From an uncultured Blautia sp. (lineage in GTDB: Bacteria; Bacillota; Clostridia; Lachnospirales; Lachnospiraceae), in contig CAMNTH010000003.1 in assembly GCA_946557785.1 (NCBI GenBank), positions 124,001-188,000 of the forward strand: a stretch of 64,000 nt of DNA, given 5' to 3'. Shown in pieces: positions 36,582-44,830 of the stretch. The notes below the pieces were generated by a model, which saw only the letters and a program-made list of their open reading frames with translations, searched no databases and had not been told where the DNA came from. Positions within the stretch are counted from its first letter, which is position 1. The number at the start of each line of letters is the position of its first letter. Made by a program: the position numbers and the translations under genes.

Positions 36582-37436
36582 TTATTTTCCTGCTTTTCCG
36601 TCACATCCGCAAACCCTCATGCGGCTCATAACCAGTGTCTTCACTGCGGCAATTCCGGCTTTCCCATATGCCTTCGGGTCGATGGTATCCGGCTTTTCTT
36701 CCAGAAGTTCTTTCACTGCTTTTGTATATGCCGCACGAAGTTCTGTAGCAAAATTCACTTTGCAGATGCCCCGCTTTACGCAGTCCCTTACGTCTTCATC
36801 CGTAAGTCCGGATGCTCCGTGGAGTACAAGCGGAATATCTACCACCTGGCGGATCTCACTTAAACGTTCTTTATCCAAAACCGGTGTTCCTACATAGAAT
36901 CCATGAGCTGTTCCGATGGCTACTGCAAGTGATGTTACGCCTGTGCGCTCCACAAACTCCTTTGCTTCTTTTGGATCTGTATTGGTATCAGCCTCCGCTT
37001 CCAGATCATCTTCTTTTCCCCCTACTTTTCCAAGCTCTGCTTCACAGGGAATACCAACTGCTGCCGCAACATCTGCTACTTTTCTGCTTACTTCTATATT
37101 TCCTTCAAAATCCAGCTTGGATCCATCAATCATAACAGAGGTATATCCGGCTTTCATAGCCTGCATCGCAAGCTCAAAGCTGCTGCCATGATCCAAATGG
37201 AGACATACGGGTACTTTCGCCTTGGATGCTTCTGCTGCAACAATGGCAGAGTAGGTTTCCAGTGTTCCGTATTTAATTGTAGATGGGGTGGTCTGAATCA
37301 TAACCGGGGCATTCAGCTCCTCTGCTGCCTGAATAATAGCCTTGACCATCTCCATATTCTCTGCATTGAATGCCCCAACTGCATAGCCGCCCTTCTGTGC
37401 TTCCAACAGCATTTCCTTTGATGTAACCAATGGCAT
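36582..37436 (-). CDS. Class II ketose-bisphosphate aldolase (tagatose/fructose-bisphosphate)
   Basis: 284-residue zinc aldolase. Zn ligands lie in VCLHLDHGSS (His, Asp), IGTAHGFY and VLHGASGLTDEDV; substrate-loop NFATELR. The length and the C-terminus VMSRMRVCG resemble GatY/KbaY more than FbaA, and the setting with GatD-like and LacC-like genes points to tagatose-1,6-bisphosphate cleavage to DHAP and glyceraldehyde-3-phosphate. First gene of the operon; CAGGAGG precedes ATG 37436, and promoter and operator are immediately upstream. Fructose-bisphosphate cannot be excluded. Confidence 0.88.
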   Translation of the reverse strand: MPLVTSKEMLLEAQKGGYAVGAFNAENMEMVKAIIQAAEELNAPVMIQTTPSTIKYGTLETYSAIVAAEASKAKVPVCLHLDHGSSFELAMQAMKAGYTSVMIDGSKLDFEGNIEVSRKVADVAAAVGIPCEAELGKVGGKEDDLEAEADTNTDPKEAKEFVERTGVTSLAVAIGTAHGFYVGTPVLDKERLSEIRQVVDIPLVLHGASGLTDEDVRDCVKRGICKVNFATELRAAYTKAVKELLEEKPDTIDPKAYGKAGIAAVKTLVMSRMRVCGCDGKAGK

Positions 37437-37473
37437 AGTTCTTTTCCTCCTGATTATCTACGTCTCCGGTTCC

Positions 37474-37493
37474 AAACCGAAACGTTTCTGTTT
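37474..37493. promoter_or_regulatory. LacI-type operator of the polyol/tagatose operon
   Basis: Near-perfect 20-bp palindrome AAACCGAAAC/GTTTCTGTTT (one mismatch) with the central CG typical of LacI-family operators. It begins six bases downstream of the -10 box and covers the expected transcription start, the classic position for repression. Confidence 0.75.
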
Positions 37494-37499
37494 GAGCTT

Positions 37500-37528
37500 A
37501 TCATACATCAAGCCTCCATTTCTGTCAA
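37500..37528 (-). promoter_or_regulatory. Promoter of the aldolase-LacI-FGGY-gatD-pfkB-AKR operon
   Basis: Minus strand TTGACA, 17 bases, TATGAT: consensus -35 and 5/6 -10, about 65 bases before the aldolase start and abutting the operator at 37474-37493. Confidence 0.8.
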
Positions 37529-37564
37529 CCATAAAAATTTCATATTTTCCCGTAAAAAATTCCC

Positions 37565-37593
37565 TTGTTTTTCTTTTGAAATCGGGTTATGGT
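37565..37593 (+). promoter_or_regulatory. Candidate promoter of fucU
   Basis: TTGTTT, 17 bases, TATGGT, about 40 bases upstream of the fucU start, back to back with the aldolase operon promoter. Moderate match only. Confidence 0.35.
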
Positions 37594-37633
37594 ATAAAAA
37601 AAACTTCTGTTTAAAAGAAAGGAGATTTTTATC

Positions 37634-38077
37634 ATGTTAAAAGGAATTCCAGAAATTTTATCACCAGAATTATTAAAGGTTCTTTGCGAAATGGGGCACA
37701 GCGACCGTCTTGTTATCGCAGACGGCAATTTCCCTGTAGAATCTATGGGAAAAAATGCTATTACTATCCGCTGCGACGGACACGGCGTACCGGAAATCCT
37801 GGATGCCATCCTGAAACTGTTCCCGCTGGATACTTATGTAGAGCATCCCGTAAACCTGATGGAGGTTATGCCTGGGGATAACGTAGAAACCCCCATCTGG
37901 GATACATATAAAGAGATCGTTGCAAAATATGACGAACGCGGCGGCAAGGCTGTTGGAAATATCGAAAGATTTGCATTCTATGAAGAAGCAAAGACTGCAT
38001 ACTGCATCATCTCCACAAGTGAAAAGGCACTTTATGCAAACGTAATGCTGCAGAAAGGTGTTGTAGTTAATAACTAA
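37634..38077 (+). CDS. fucU: RbsD/FucU-family sugar mutarotase (L-fucose mutarotase-like)
   Basis: 147-residue cytoplasmic protein starting MLKGIPEILSPELLKVLCEMGHSDRLVIADGNFP; the catalytic-type His in MGHSDR, Asp in ADGNFP, and the C-terminal YANVMLQKGV tyrosine/asparagine block mark the FucU branch. It interconverts sugar anomers, feeding isomerases such as FucI (encoded at 51171). GAAAGGAG precedes ATG 37634. It is transcribed divergently from the polyol/tagatose operon and convergently with GH110, with a shared terminator. The sugar could be fucose or another hexose. Confidence 0.9.
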   Translation: MLKGIPEILSPELLKVLCEMGHSDRLVIADGNFPVESMGKNAITIRCDGHGVPEILDAILKLFPLDTYVEHPVNLMEVMPGDNVETPIWDTYKEIVAKYDERGGKAVGNIERFAFYEEAKTAYCIISTSEKALYANVMLQKGVVVNN

Positions 38078-38083
38078 TTTTGA

Positions 38084-38114
38084 GGCTGTCCTGAATATTA
38101 CATACAGGGCAGCC
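38084..38114. terminator. Bidirectional terminator between fucU and the GH110 gene
   Basis: Ten-bp stem GGCTGTCCTG/CAGGGCAGCC (one G-T pair) with an 11-base loop between convergent stops. The U-tracts are weak. Confidence 0.55.
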
Positions 38115-38155
38115 GCTTAACATATCAGAGTACAAAATACTGCGGTTCAAAGTCC

Positions 38156-39829
38156 TCACTCAGCCCGAAAACTCCCACAATCCGTAATATCATAGCGTTT
38201 TCCCTCTTTGGGCGGATAGGTATCCGTAAAAATACAGCAGTTATTTTTCATGCAGATTTCCTCCACTCCACGAATTTTCAAAAGACGTTTATCAAAGCAG
38301 GAAAACTCATTCCCCTCCAATAATATATGTCCGTGAAAAAAACGGTTTCCGCCGCACTTTACCTTTGGGCAGGCAACAATGGGTGCGCTTCCCCATTCCG
38401 TTATATAGGAGCAATTTACAAAACGATTATTCTTAAAGGTCAGCTCTTGAAAAGCGCCTGACTCATACCAATACTCTGCTTCCCCCTCCAAGTAAATCGC
38501 CGCACCGGAGGTTTCAAACAAGCAATGGTCCACCATTGCCTTTTTACAAGTGAGCAGCGCTCCTCTCGCCCTGTTTCCGCGAAAAATACATTTTTCCACC
38601 AAAACCTCCGGAGATTGTGTCAGATTTTCCACCACCAGGCGGCCTTCCGGCAACGCCGGCAGAGAATTGTCTACTTCCATCTCCATTTTCCCCAATTCAC
38701 CTGTCCAAATTTTCCGAACTCTCCCCTTCCAAAATGGAATAAGCTCGTTGGCCCTCATCAAAGCCAATTCATCCCCCGCATTTGCCAGACCTACGCCCCT
38801 TTGCATGGCATGTCCCCAGTCCAGCTGCAGCCTGTATTCGTCCTCCCGTTTGCTTACAACAGCGTAAAAACCGTGTACATTCAACCCGTCATCCATCTGG
38901 TTTTCAAAGCGGCACCCCTGCAGATGAATCCTTCCGCTGCAATTCACAAAGTGCGCAGCATCCGCCGCCACCGAAAAGCACCTTCCCGTTTCTCTGTGAG
39001 GAAATACCTCAACTTTCCTTAAACAGATATTTTCGCATCGTTCAGCCAGAAATCCCATACCAGGCGCATGATGTATCTGAATATTTTCGCATATGATATT
39101 TTTTGAGTCCACAGCATAAACTGCGGGTGACGTACGGGGATGATGACGGAAAACCATCAGGTTCCCTGAACGGCTCCCTGCAAAAAAATGTTCCTCACCC
39201 TTCAGATCAATCTGTACCATATCATCTGAAATTGCGGTGAATATGGGATGTCTTCCTACTCTCTGGGTTTCCGTACAGAAGTACAGGTCTTCCGTCCCAT
39301 ATGCTGGTGCATGGGTTCCTGCATCCATTTCCAGGCACAGGTGTACGGCATACGCAAAATCGTCCCCGCTGAAAATTAATCTATTATTTTCCACATACCA
39401 GGGATATTTTTCCGGATTTATCCGGATGATCATTTTCTGCCTGCTTACTTCCAAAATTTCTCCCTGGGAATAAACCGGACGGGCATAATCCACGGAAAAA
39501 TTTTTCAGGAACAGTCCGCTGCTATCCTTTATATAGAGTGGAAGCATTCCCTTATGTAAAATCCAACTGCTGCCTCCCCCGTCAATTGTAAAATCATTTG
39601 CTCTTTCCATAAAAAGTGCTACTGCCAGCCCATTACACGAATCATGATTGGAAATATTCATCTTTTGCAAAGGCGATTCCGGATAAAAATGGTACTCCCC
39701 CGGCTCCATTTTCAACACAATTCCTGTCTTATCCCCCAGCCCCTCCATAAGTTCCCGAAATTTTTTTGTCGTTCCCTCATGGCAGCCCGGAAAAATCCCC
39801 CAATCCGCTGCATTTACTTCCCTCTTCAT
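38156..39829 (-). CDS. GH110-family alpha-1,3-galactosidase-like beta-helix enzyme
   Basis: 557 residues from ATG 39829 (GGGAGG eight bases upstream; two in-frame ATGs lie further up). Right-handed parallel beta-helix with the GH110 signature FSVAADAAHFVNCSG followed by CRFENQMDDGLNVHG; Asp313-Asp314 fit the conserved catalytic aspartates. GH110 enzymes remove terminal alpha-1,3-galactose, as in blood-group B and linear B antigens. There is no signal peptide, so it acts on imported oligosaccharides. The length is a little short for GH110 (often about 600). It is downstream of the LplABC-type importer genes, after a partial terminator. Confidence 0.82.
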   Translation of the reverse strand: MKREVNAADWGIFPGCHEGTTKKFRELMEGLGDKTGIVLKMEPGEYHFYPESPLQKMNISNHDSCNGLAVALFMERANDFTIDGGGSSWILHKGMLPLYIKDSSGLFLKNFSVDYARPVYSQGEILEVSRQKMIIRINPEKYPWYVENNRLIFSGDDFAYAVHLCLEMDAGTHAPAYGTEDLYFCTETQRVGRHPIFTAISDDMVQIDLKGEEHFFAGSRSGNLMVFRHHPRTSPAVYAVDSKNIICENIQIHHAPGMGFLAERCENICLRKVEVFPHRETGRCFSVAADAAHFVNCSGRIHLQGCRFENQMDDGLNVHGFYAVVSKREDEYRLQLDWGHAMQRGVGLANAGDELALMRANELIPFWKGRVRKIWTGELGKMEMEVDNSLPALPEGRLVVENLTQSPEVLVEKCIFRGNRARGALLTCKKAMVDHCLFETSGAAIYLEGEAEYWYESGAFQELTFKNNRFVNCSYITEWGSAPIVACPKVKCGGNRFFHGHILLEGNEFSCFDKRLLKIRGVEEICMKNNCCIFTDTYPPKEGKRYDITDCGSFRAE

Positions 39830-39872
39830 CACCATGCCCTCCCTTCTGCGGTCAATACCAGCCGTCATAAAA

Positions 39873-39895
39873 GGGGCGGGAACACTTCCCACCCC
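39873..39895 (-). terminator. Terminator between the binding protein and GH110 genes
   Basis: Minus strand GGGGTGGGAA-GTG-TTCCCGCCCC followed by TTTTAT: 10-bp stem with one G-T pair. Probably partial, lowering GH110 expression relative to the transporter. Confidence 0.65.
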
Positions 39896-39922
39896 ATATC
39901 TTTCAAGAAAACAAATTTCACA

Positions 39923-41479
39923 TCACTCTACATTTGCCGAGAGGAATTCCTGCGCCTGCTTCTGCATTTCCGCATACACCGTTTCCGCCCCTGCTGCCGT
40001 CATTTTTTCTTTCAGTTTTGTGATATCGTTTTTCGGATCGTCCGTAAAGCCCAAGCCCAGCAGCTTGTAGTCCGTGTTAAAGATTTCAGTGATAGCCGCA
40101 ATTTCATTTTTTACATTGCTATCATCAAACACAAACGTCTGAAAGCGTCTGCTGCGTGCGTTCTCTTTCCAGACATTATTCAATTCCTCCAGACCGGGGA
40201 TACCGCCCTCAACGACACGCCAGCTTGCATCATTGCGCACGCCCCAATTACAGTTGCCATCATATGCATAATTTGCACTGTCAGGCAAAGATACCAGTGC
40301 ATGATCACCGGAAGCTTCCCAGTGCTTTCCTTCAATACCGTAGCAGAACAGATTGTTGATTTCTACATCGCTGCGCAGATAATCAAGTGCCATCAGGGCA
40401 CGCTCCGGATTCTTTGACTTTGAGAAGATGCTCATACCGTTTGCCAGATAAGAATTTAGAACAGGCGGTACGCCGTCCTGGGCATCAAACACGCGGATGT
40501 CCCATTCCGGATGCTCTGTTGTCAGCTGAGCGTAAACACTTTTTGCAGTATTTGCATTGCACAGAGCCAATGCAGACTTGCCTGCCTGGAAGCTCTCCGT
40601 ATTATTCTGGGTATTTACTACCGCATTTTTACTCCAGAATCCCCGGTCTTTCCAGTCCTTCAGTCTCTCCACAACGCCCCCGAATTCTGCCTGATCGTAA
40701 TTACCCTTTACCACAGCCTCATCATCCAATTCGCTGACACTGCCGATTGCCTGCCATGTACCGATACCGGACACCTTCTCTTCGGATTCCCAGTTCGCTT
40801 TTTCCCACATACGGTCAAATACAAATAATTTGTCGTAATCAGAACCTACGTCCAGAGGAATCAGGGTTGGCTCGTTGGCTACGATCGCATCCATGTAAGC
40901 TTCCGCCTCGTCCAGAGAAGCAACCGATTCGATATTATATTTATCCATCAGATCGCCACGCACCATATAAACGTAGGAAGTGATTTCTTTATAGTTCATA
41001 GGCAGCATAAATACCTGTCCGTTTACCTTTGCCTGTTCCCAAGCTTCGGGATAAATGGTCTCCGCCGTCATAGGCGCATAAGTCTCCAGCGCCTCTTTGG
41101 TAATCTCATAAAAGCCTTGCTTGGTCGCTTGGGCATTATAGAAGCACCAATCAGCTGTATAAATAATATCCCAGTCTTCTCCCGAAGCAAAGATCAGCGG
41201 ATATTTCTGCTCGTATTCACCCCAGCTCATGAATTTCACATCGATAGTCGCATTGATCTCAGCTTTCAGCTTCTCATTAATCTTTGCAAACACTTCATCG
41301 TTATCCACGGGACGATCGCCGATCAGGTACATAACAAGCGTCACTTCTTCGGAAATATCCGGTGCGGACACCTCAGAAGATTCCGACGCAGCAAAAGCCT
41401 CGCTTCCACACACGCCCAAAGTGCCAACTCCCAGCAGAAAGGCCGTAAGCAAAGCACCAATTCTAGTTTTTCTTCTCAT
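39923..41479 (-). CDS. Oligosaccharide-binding lipoprotein-like protein (LplA/LipO type)
   Basis: 518-residue family 1 solute-binding protein. Signal sequence at about 1-31 (RIGALLTAFLLGVGTLGVC then EAFA-AS); Cys24 is not in a canonical lipobox. It has VTLVMYLIGDRPVDNDEV after the signal, and a DUF3502-like C-terminus (FNTDYKLLGLGFTDDPKNDI). This class binds mono- to oligosaccharides for the LplBC permeases encoded just upstream. It is the third gene of the importer operon; the ATPase is presumably a shared MsmK-type protein elsewhere. The ligand may be the glycan cleaved by GH110/GH29 (inference). Confidence 0.88.
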   Translation of the reverse strand: MRRKTRIGALLTAFLLGVGTLGVCGSEAFAASESSEVSAPDISEEVTLVMYLIGDRPVDNDEVFAKINEKLKAEINATIDVKFMSWGEYEQKYPLIFASGEDWDIIYTADWCFYNAQATKQGFYEITKEALETYAPMTAETIYPEAWEQAKVNGQVFMLPMNYKEITSYVYMVRGDLMDKYNIESVASLDEAEAYMDAIVANEPTLIPLDVGSDYDKLFVFDRMWEKANWESEEKVSGIGTWQAIGSVSELDDEAVVKGNYDQAEFGGVVERLKDWKDRGFWSKNAVVNTQNNTESFQAGKSALALCNANTAKSVYAQLTTEHPEWDIRVFDAQDGVPPVLNSYLANGMSIFSKSKNPERALMALDYLRSDVEINNLFCYGIEGKHWEASGDHALVSLPDSANYAYDGNCNWGVRNDASWRVVEGGIPGLEELNNVWKENARSRRFQTFVFDDSNVKNEIAAITEIFNTDYKLLGLGFTDDPKNDITKLKEKMTAAGAETVYAEMQKQAQEFLSANVE

Positions 41480-41604
41480 AAATCATTCCTCCTTTTTGAT
41501 TCTTTTATAAAAATTCTTCCGAATTTTTTACCCACAAAAAACATGACACAGATATATCTTTACACGAGCATGTCTTCGTATGCGGCAGTACCCAGATGAC
41601 ACAT

Positions 41605-42519
41605 TTATCCTTTTACCGCACCAATCGTAACTCCCTTTACAAAATATTTCTGTAAAAAAGGATACAACAAAATAATAGGACCTGTGGCAACCACCGTCAT
41701 AGCCAGCTTCATTGGTTCACTGGGCACATCGCTTGCTGGAATGCCGCTTCTTGCAGCAGCGGCGTTCATGGCCTGAGCCTTAGTAAGAATATTATTCAGG
41801 AAATACTGCAGGGGATACAGATCCCGTCTGCCTTCATCCAAATACAGCATTGCGTTATACCAGTCATTCCAGTAATTCAGGGCAATAAACAGCCCCACTG
41901 TGGCAAGACCCGCTTTCGACAACGGCAATGCGATACTTATGTATATTCTGAAGTCTCCAGCGCCATCCAATTTCGCAGATTCATATAGCGATTCCGGAAT
42001 ACTCATCATATAACTTTTCAGAATCAGCAGATAAGTTACATTGATCAGAATCGGAAGGATCAGCGCTATAATGCTGTTATGAAAATGAAGATATTTTGTA
42101 TTAAATATATACCAGGGCACCAACCCACCCCCGAAAACGGAGGTAAAGTAGAAAAAGAAGGATACCTGGTACCGATACCGAAAATCGCGGTTCGCCAGTA
42201 CATAAGCCGCCATACTTGTAAGCCACAGTCCGATCACCGTCCCTGTCACAGTGACAAAGATCGTAACACCGTAAGCCCGCAAAAGCTCCTCAGGAATTTT
42301 AAACAGCATTTTATATGCCTCAAAAGAAATCTCCTTGGGAACCAAGCTGTAACCGTGCAGCGAGATAGCATACTGCTCAGATATGGAACCGCTTAATACC
42401 AGCAGAAAAGGTAGGAGACAAGCTCCAGAAAGCACCGCCAGTATTATATAGGAAATGATGTTAAATATGACACGATCCCTCCCTATGGGTTTCTTGCACT
42501 GATACTTTGCGCCCACCAT
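41605..42519 (-). CDS. Carbohydrate ABC permease (LplC/MalG type)
   Basis: 304 residues from ATG 42519 (GGGAG upstream); an ATG 17 codons earlier is possible. Six membrane segments; the first is at about 20-40 (NIISYIILAVLSGACLLPF). The MalG-type EAA loop SLYESAKLDGAGDFRIYISIALPLS is near residue 180, and FLQKYFVKGVTIGAVKG is at the C-terminus. It follows LplB by 66 bases. It forms the channel with the 42586-43512 product. Confidence 0.92.
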   Translation of the reverse strand: MVGAKYQCKKPIGRDRVIFNIISYIILAVLSGACLLPFLLVLSGSISEQYAISLHGYSLVPKEISFEAYKMLFKIPEELLRAYGVTIFVTVTGTVIGLWLTSMAAYVLANRDFRYRYQVSFFFYFTSVFGGGLVPWYIFNTKYLHFHNSIIALILPILINVTYLLILKSYMMSIPESLYESAKLDGAGDFRIYISIALPLSKAGLATVGLFIALNYWNDWYNAMLYLDEGRRDLYPLQYFLNNILTKAQAMNAAAARSGIPASDVPSEPMKLAMTVVATGPIILLYPFLQKYFVKGVTIGAVKG

Positions 42520-42585
42520 AGACCTGTTCTCCCTTCTATTCCTCTTCCATACCCCACTGTCCTTCACCATGGGGCAGTCATATTG

Positions 42586-43512
42586 CTAAAACAGTGCATA
42601 ATCCGGTTCAACCTTTTTTACCGCATGATTTGCGATCAAAACCAAAATAAAGGATAAGCCCGACTGATAGAGTCCTGCCGCACTTGTCATGCCAAATTCC
42701 TGGAGATTAAGGAGGGAACGGGTCACATAGGTATCAATAACATCCGTCACATCCAGCACCATCGGATTATTTCCAGTCACCTGCCAGAACATCTGGAAAT
42801 CCCCTTTCATGATCGTGCCCATAGCCATCAGGAACAGAAGCACCACGGTAGGGCGTATGCAGGGCAGTGTGATGTATCTGATTTTCTGCCACATGGAAGC
42901 ACCGTCCAGATCTGCAGCCTCAAACATTTCTCCATCTATGCCGACAATACTTGCCAGATACATGACTGTTCCATATCCTACATTTTTAAATGCGCTGACT
43001 ATGATCAGTATCACCGGCCAGGCAGCTTTATTCGAGTACACATCCAGCGGTTCCATCCCTAAAGCTCTCAGAAAACTATTCACCGCCCCGAATTCATAGT
43101 TAAACATATTGTAAATGAACGCACCCACAACAACCCAGGAGATAAAGTAAGGCAGGAACATGATGGATTGAGTAATGCGCTTAAAGTATTTCCCCGCCAG
43201 TTCACTAAGCAGTATGGCACAGGTAATCTGCAGCAGCGTGTTTACGCACAGAAAAGCAATGTTATAAAGAATCGTATTTCTTGTTGTAGTCCAGGCTTTT
43301 CCTGACTGAAAAAAATATTCAAAATTTTTGAGTCCTACCCAGGGACTGCCGAAAATACCATCGTGATAATTAAATTCCTTAAAGGCCAGCACGATACCTC
43401 CCATAGGAATATAACACATTAAAATCACGACGATTGCCGCCGGCAGAATCATGAGCCATTTTACGCGGTTCTCCTTCAGATCGTGTAAAAACGGGTGTCT
43501 GGTCTTTTTCAT
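42586..43512 (-). CDS. Carbohydrate ABC permease (LplB/MalF type)
   Basis: 308 residues from ATG 43512 (GGAGGAGGAG upstream; a GTG two codons earlier is less likely). Six membrane segments, YIPMGGIVLAFKEFNY near residue 40, and the EAA loop MFEAADLDGASMWQKIRYITLPCIRPT. First gene of the LplB-LplC-SBP(-GH110) operon, with its promoter at 43563-43591, divergent from the response regulator at 43727. Confidence 0.92.
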   Translation of the reverse strand: MKKTRHPFLHDLKENRVKWLMILPAAIVVILMCYIPMGGIVLAFKEFNYHDGIFGSPWVGLKNFEYFFQSGKAWTTTRNTILYNIAFLCVNTLLQITCAILLSELAGKYFKRITQSIMFLPYFISWVVVGAFIYNMFNYEFGAVNSFLRALGMEPLDVYSNKAAWPVILIIVSAFKNVGYGTVMYLASIVGIDGEMFEAADLDGASMWQKIRYITLPCIRPTVVLLFLMAMGTIMKGDFQMFWQVTGNNPMVLDVTDVIDTYVTRSLLNLQEFGMTSAAGLYQSGLSFILVLIANHAVKKVEPDYALF

Positions 43513-43562
43513 CGTCACTCCTCCTCCATACCTCTTTCCTGCACTGATCTTTCGATGGTTTT

Positions 43563-43591
43563 ATTCTAACAGAAGCATTTCCGGAAAACAA
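43563..43591 (-). promoter_or_regulatory. Candidate promoter of the LplBC-SBP operon
   Basis: Minus strand TTGTTT, 17 bases, TAGAAT, about 50 bases before the LplB start. The intermediate -35 leaves room for activation by the divergent AraC-type response regulator. Confidence 0.5.
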
Positions 43592-43670
43592 CGGAACAAC
43601 ATTTCGAAAAGAGGGCATCTTTGTGTTCTTTGTCTATTTTCTCTCTTTTACGGGGTAATAAGCTTGAATT

Positions 43671-43699
43671 TTTGTAGCATTTTATATATGATTGTATCA
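43671..43699 (+). promoter_or_regulatory. Candidate promoter of the regulator-kinase-glycosidase operon
   Basis: TTGTAG, 17 bases, TATCAT, about 28 bases before the response regulator start. Confidence 0.4.
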
Positions 43700-43726
43700 T
43701 GAAATAAAAAAGCCGAGGTGAATATG

Positions 43727-44830
43727 ATGAATTTTTCCGTACTTGTCGTGGACGATGAGGCAATGCCCCGTACCGTCCTGCAAAACCATATCCCCTGGAA
43801 GGAACTTTCCGTAACAAATGTCTATCTGGCTACTGATGGCGAGGAGGCCGTAGAACAGGCGCGCAGATTCCGACCAGAGATAATCATTAGCGATATCAAA
43901 ATGCCCCGCTTAAATGGTTTGGAAATGGCGGCCGCCGTGCGGGAATTTCTGCCATCATGCCAACTCATCTTTCTAAGCGGTTATTCTGATAAAGAATATC
44001 TAAAAAAAGCCATCAAACTGCGTGCCGCAAGTTATGTGGAAAAACCGCTGAACCTGGAAGAAATCACAGATACCGTCAGAGAGGTTACATCACAGCTTCG
44101 CCGACAGGCAAAACCTACGGCACAGGAGCTGTTCTTTCACGGGGAACACGATTCTGAAAGTCCGTTAAATGAAAAGGTGTTCCATGCTGATGAAGCCCTG
44201 CTCCCTCAGTTGGACAAACTAATCCGGCACAATCAAAAAGAAGGTACCCTTATGGTTTTGCAAAGGCTGCATGAAGAAGTCCGCCGCTGCGAAGCAACCT
44301 CCCCTGAGTATCTGCGCCAATTATACTGCCGCATCCTCATTTTATTTCTGCAGGCTTGCGAAAACCGCCACATCCGTACGCTCACAGCACAGGCGGACCA
44401 CCTGCTGTACACTGTATCAAGGCAGGATACCCTCACAGGGCTCCAGAATATCCTGCTTAAGACCGCACAGGAATATTTTACTTCTCAGGCTTCTCCCTGT
44501 CATGATATTTTCACACAGGTGGAAACCTATATTGAAAACCATTACGGCGACTGTTCCCTCACAGTACAAAGCATCGCCAGCAATCTCGGTTTTACAAACA
44601 CGTACCTGTGCGCCGCATACAAAAAAAGCTGCGGCAGAACCATTAACAGGCGGCTGACTGAAGTACGTCTTTTTCACGCAAAAGAACTGCTGGCCGCAAC
44701 CAACTATAAGCTCTATGAAGTAGCAAACGCCGTAGGGTACCAGGACGGCAAATACTTTGTCAAATTATTCACCCGCGAAACGGGGCTCTCCCCCAGGGAA
44801 TACCAGCGGAGGCATACATATGAAGAATAA
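43727..44830 (+). CDS. YesN-type response regulator with AraC output domain
   Basis: 367 residues; ATG 43727 is preferred for spacing from GAGGTG, with ATG 43724 and GTG 43718 as alternatives. Receiver domain with DDE10-12, Asp56 in IIISDIKMP and Lys in YVEKPLNL; short linker compared with the other two YesN proteins here; AraC domain (about 265-365) with SIASNLGFTNTYLCAAYKKSCG and VGYQDGKYFVKLFTRETGLSPREY. It overlaps the kinase by 11 bases. First gene of a four-gene operon that continues into two glycosidase genes. Confidence 0.92.
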   Translation: MNFSVLVVDDEAMPRTVLQNHIPWKELSVTNVYLATDGEEAVEQARRFRPEIIISDIKMPRLNGLEMAAAVREFLPSCQLIFLSGYSDKEYLKKAIKLRAASYVEKPLNLEEITDTVREVTSQLRRQAKPTAQELFFHGEHDSESPLNEKVFHADEALLPQLDKLIRHNQKEGTLMVLQRLHEEVRRCEATSPEYLRQLYCRILILFLQACENRHIRTLTAQADHLLYTVSRQDTLTGLQNILLKTAQEYFTSQASPCHDIFTQVETYIENHYGDCSLTVQSIASNLGFTNTYLCAAYKKSCGRTINRRLTEVRLFHAKELLAATNYKLYEVANAVGYQDGKYFVKLFTRETGLSPREYQRRHTYEE

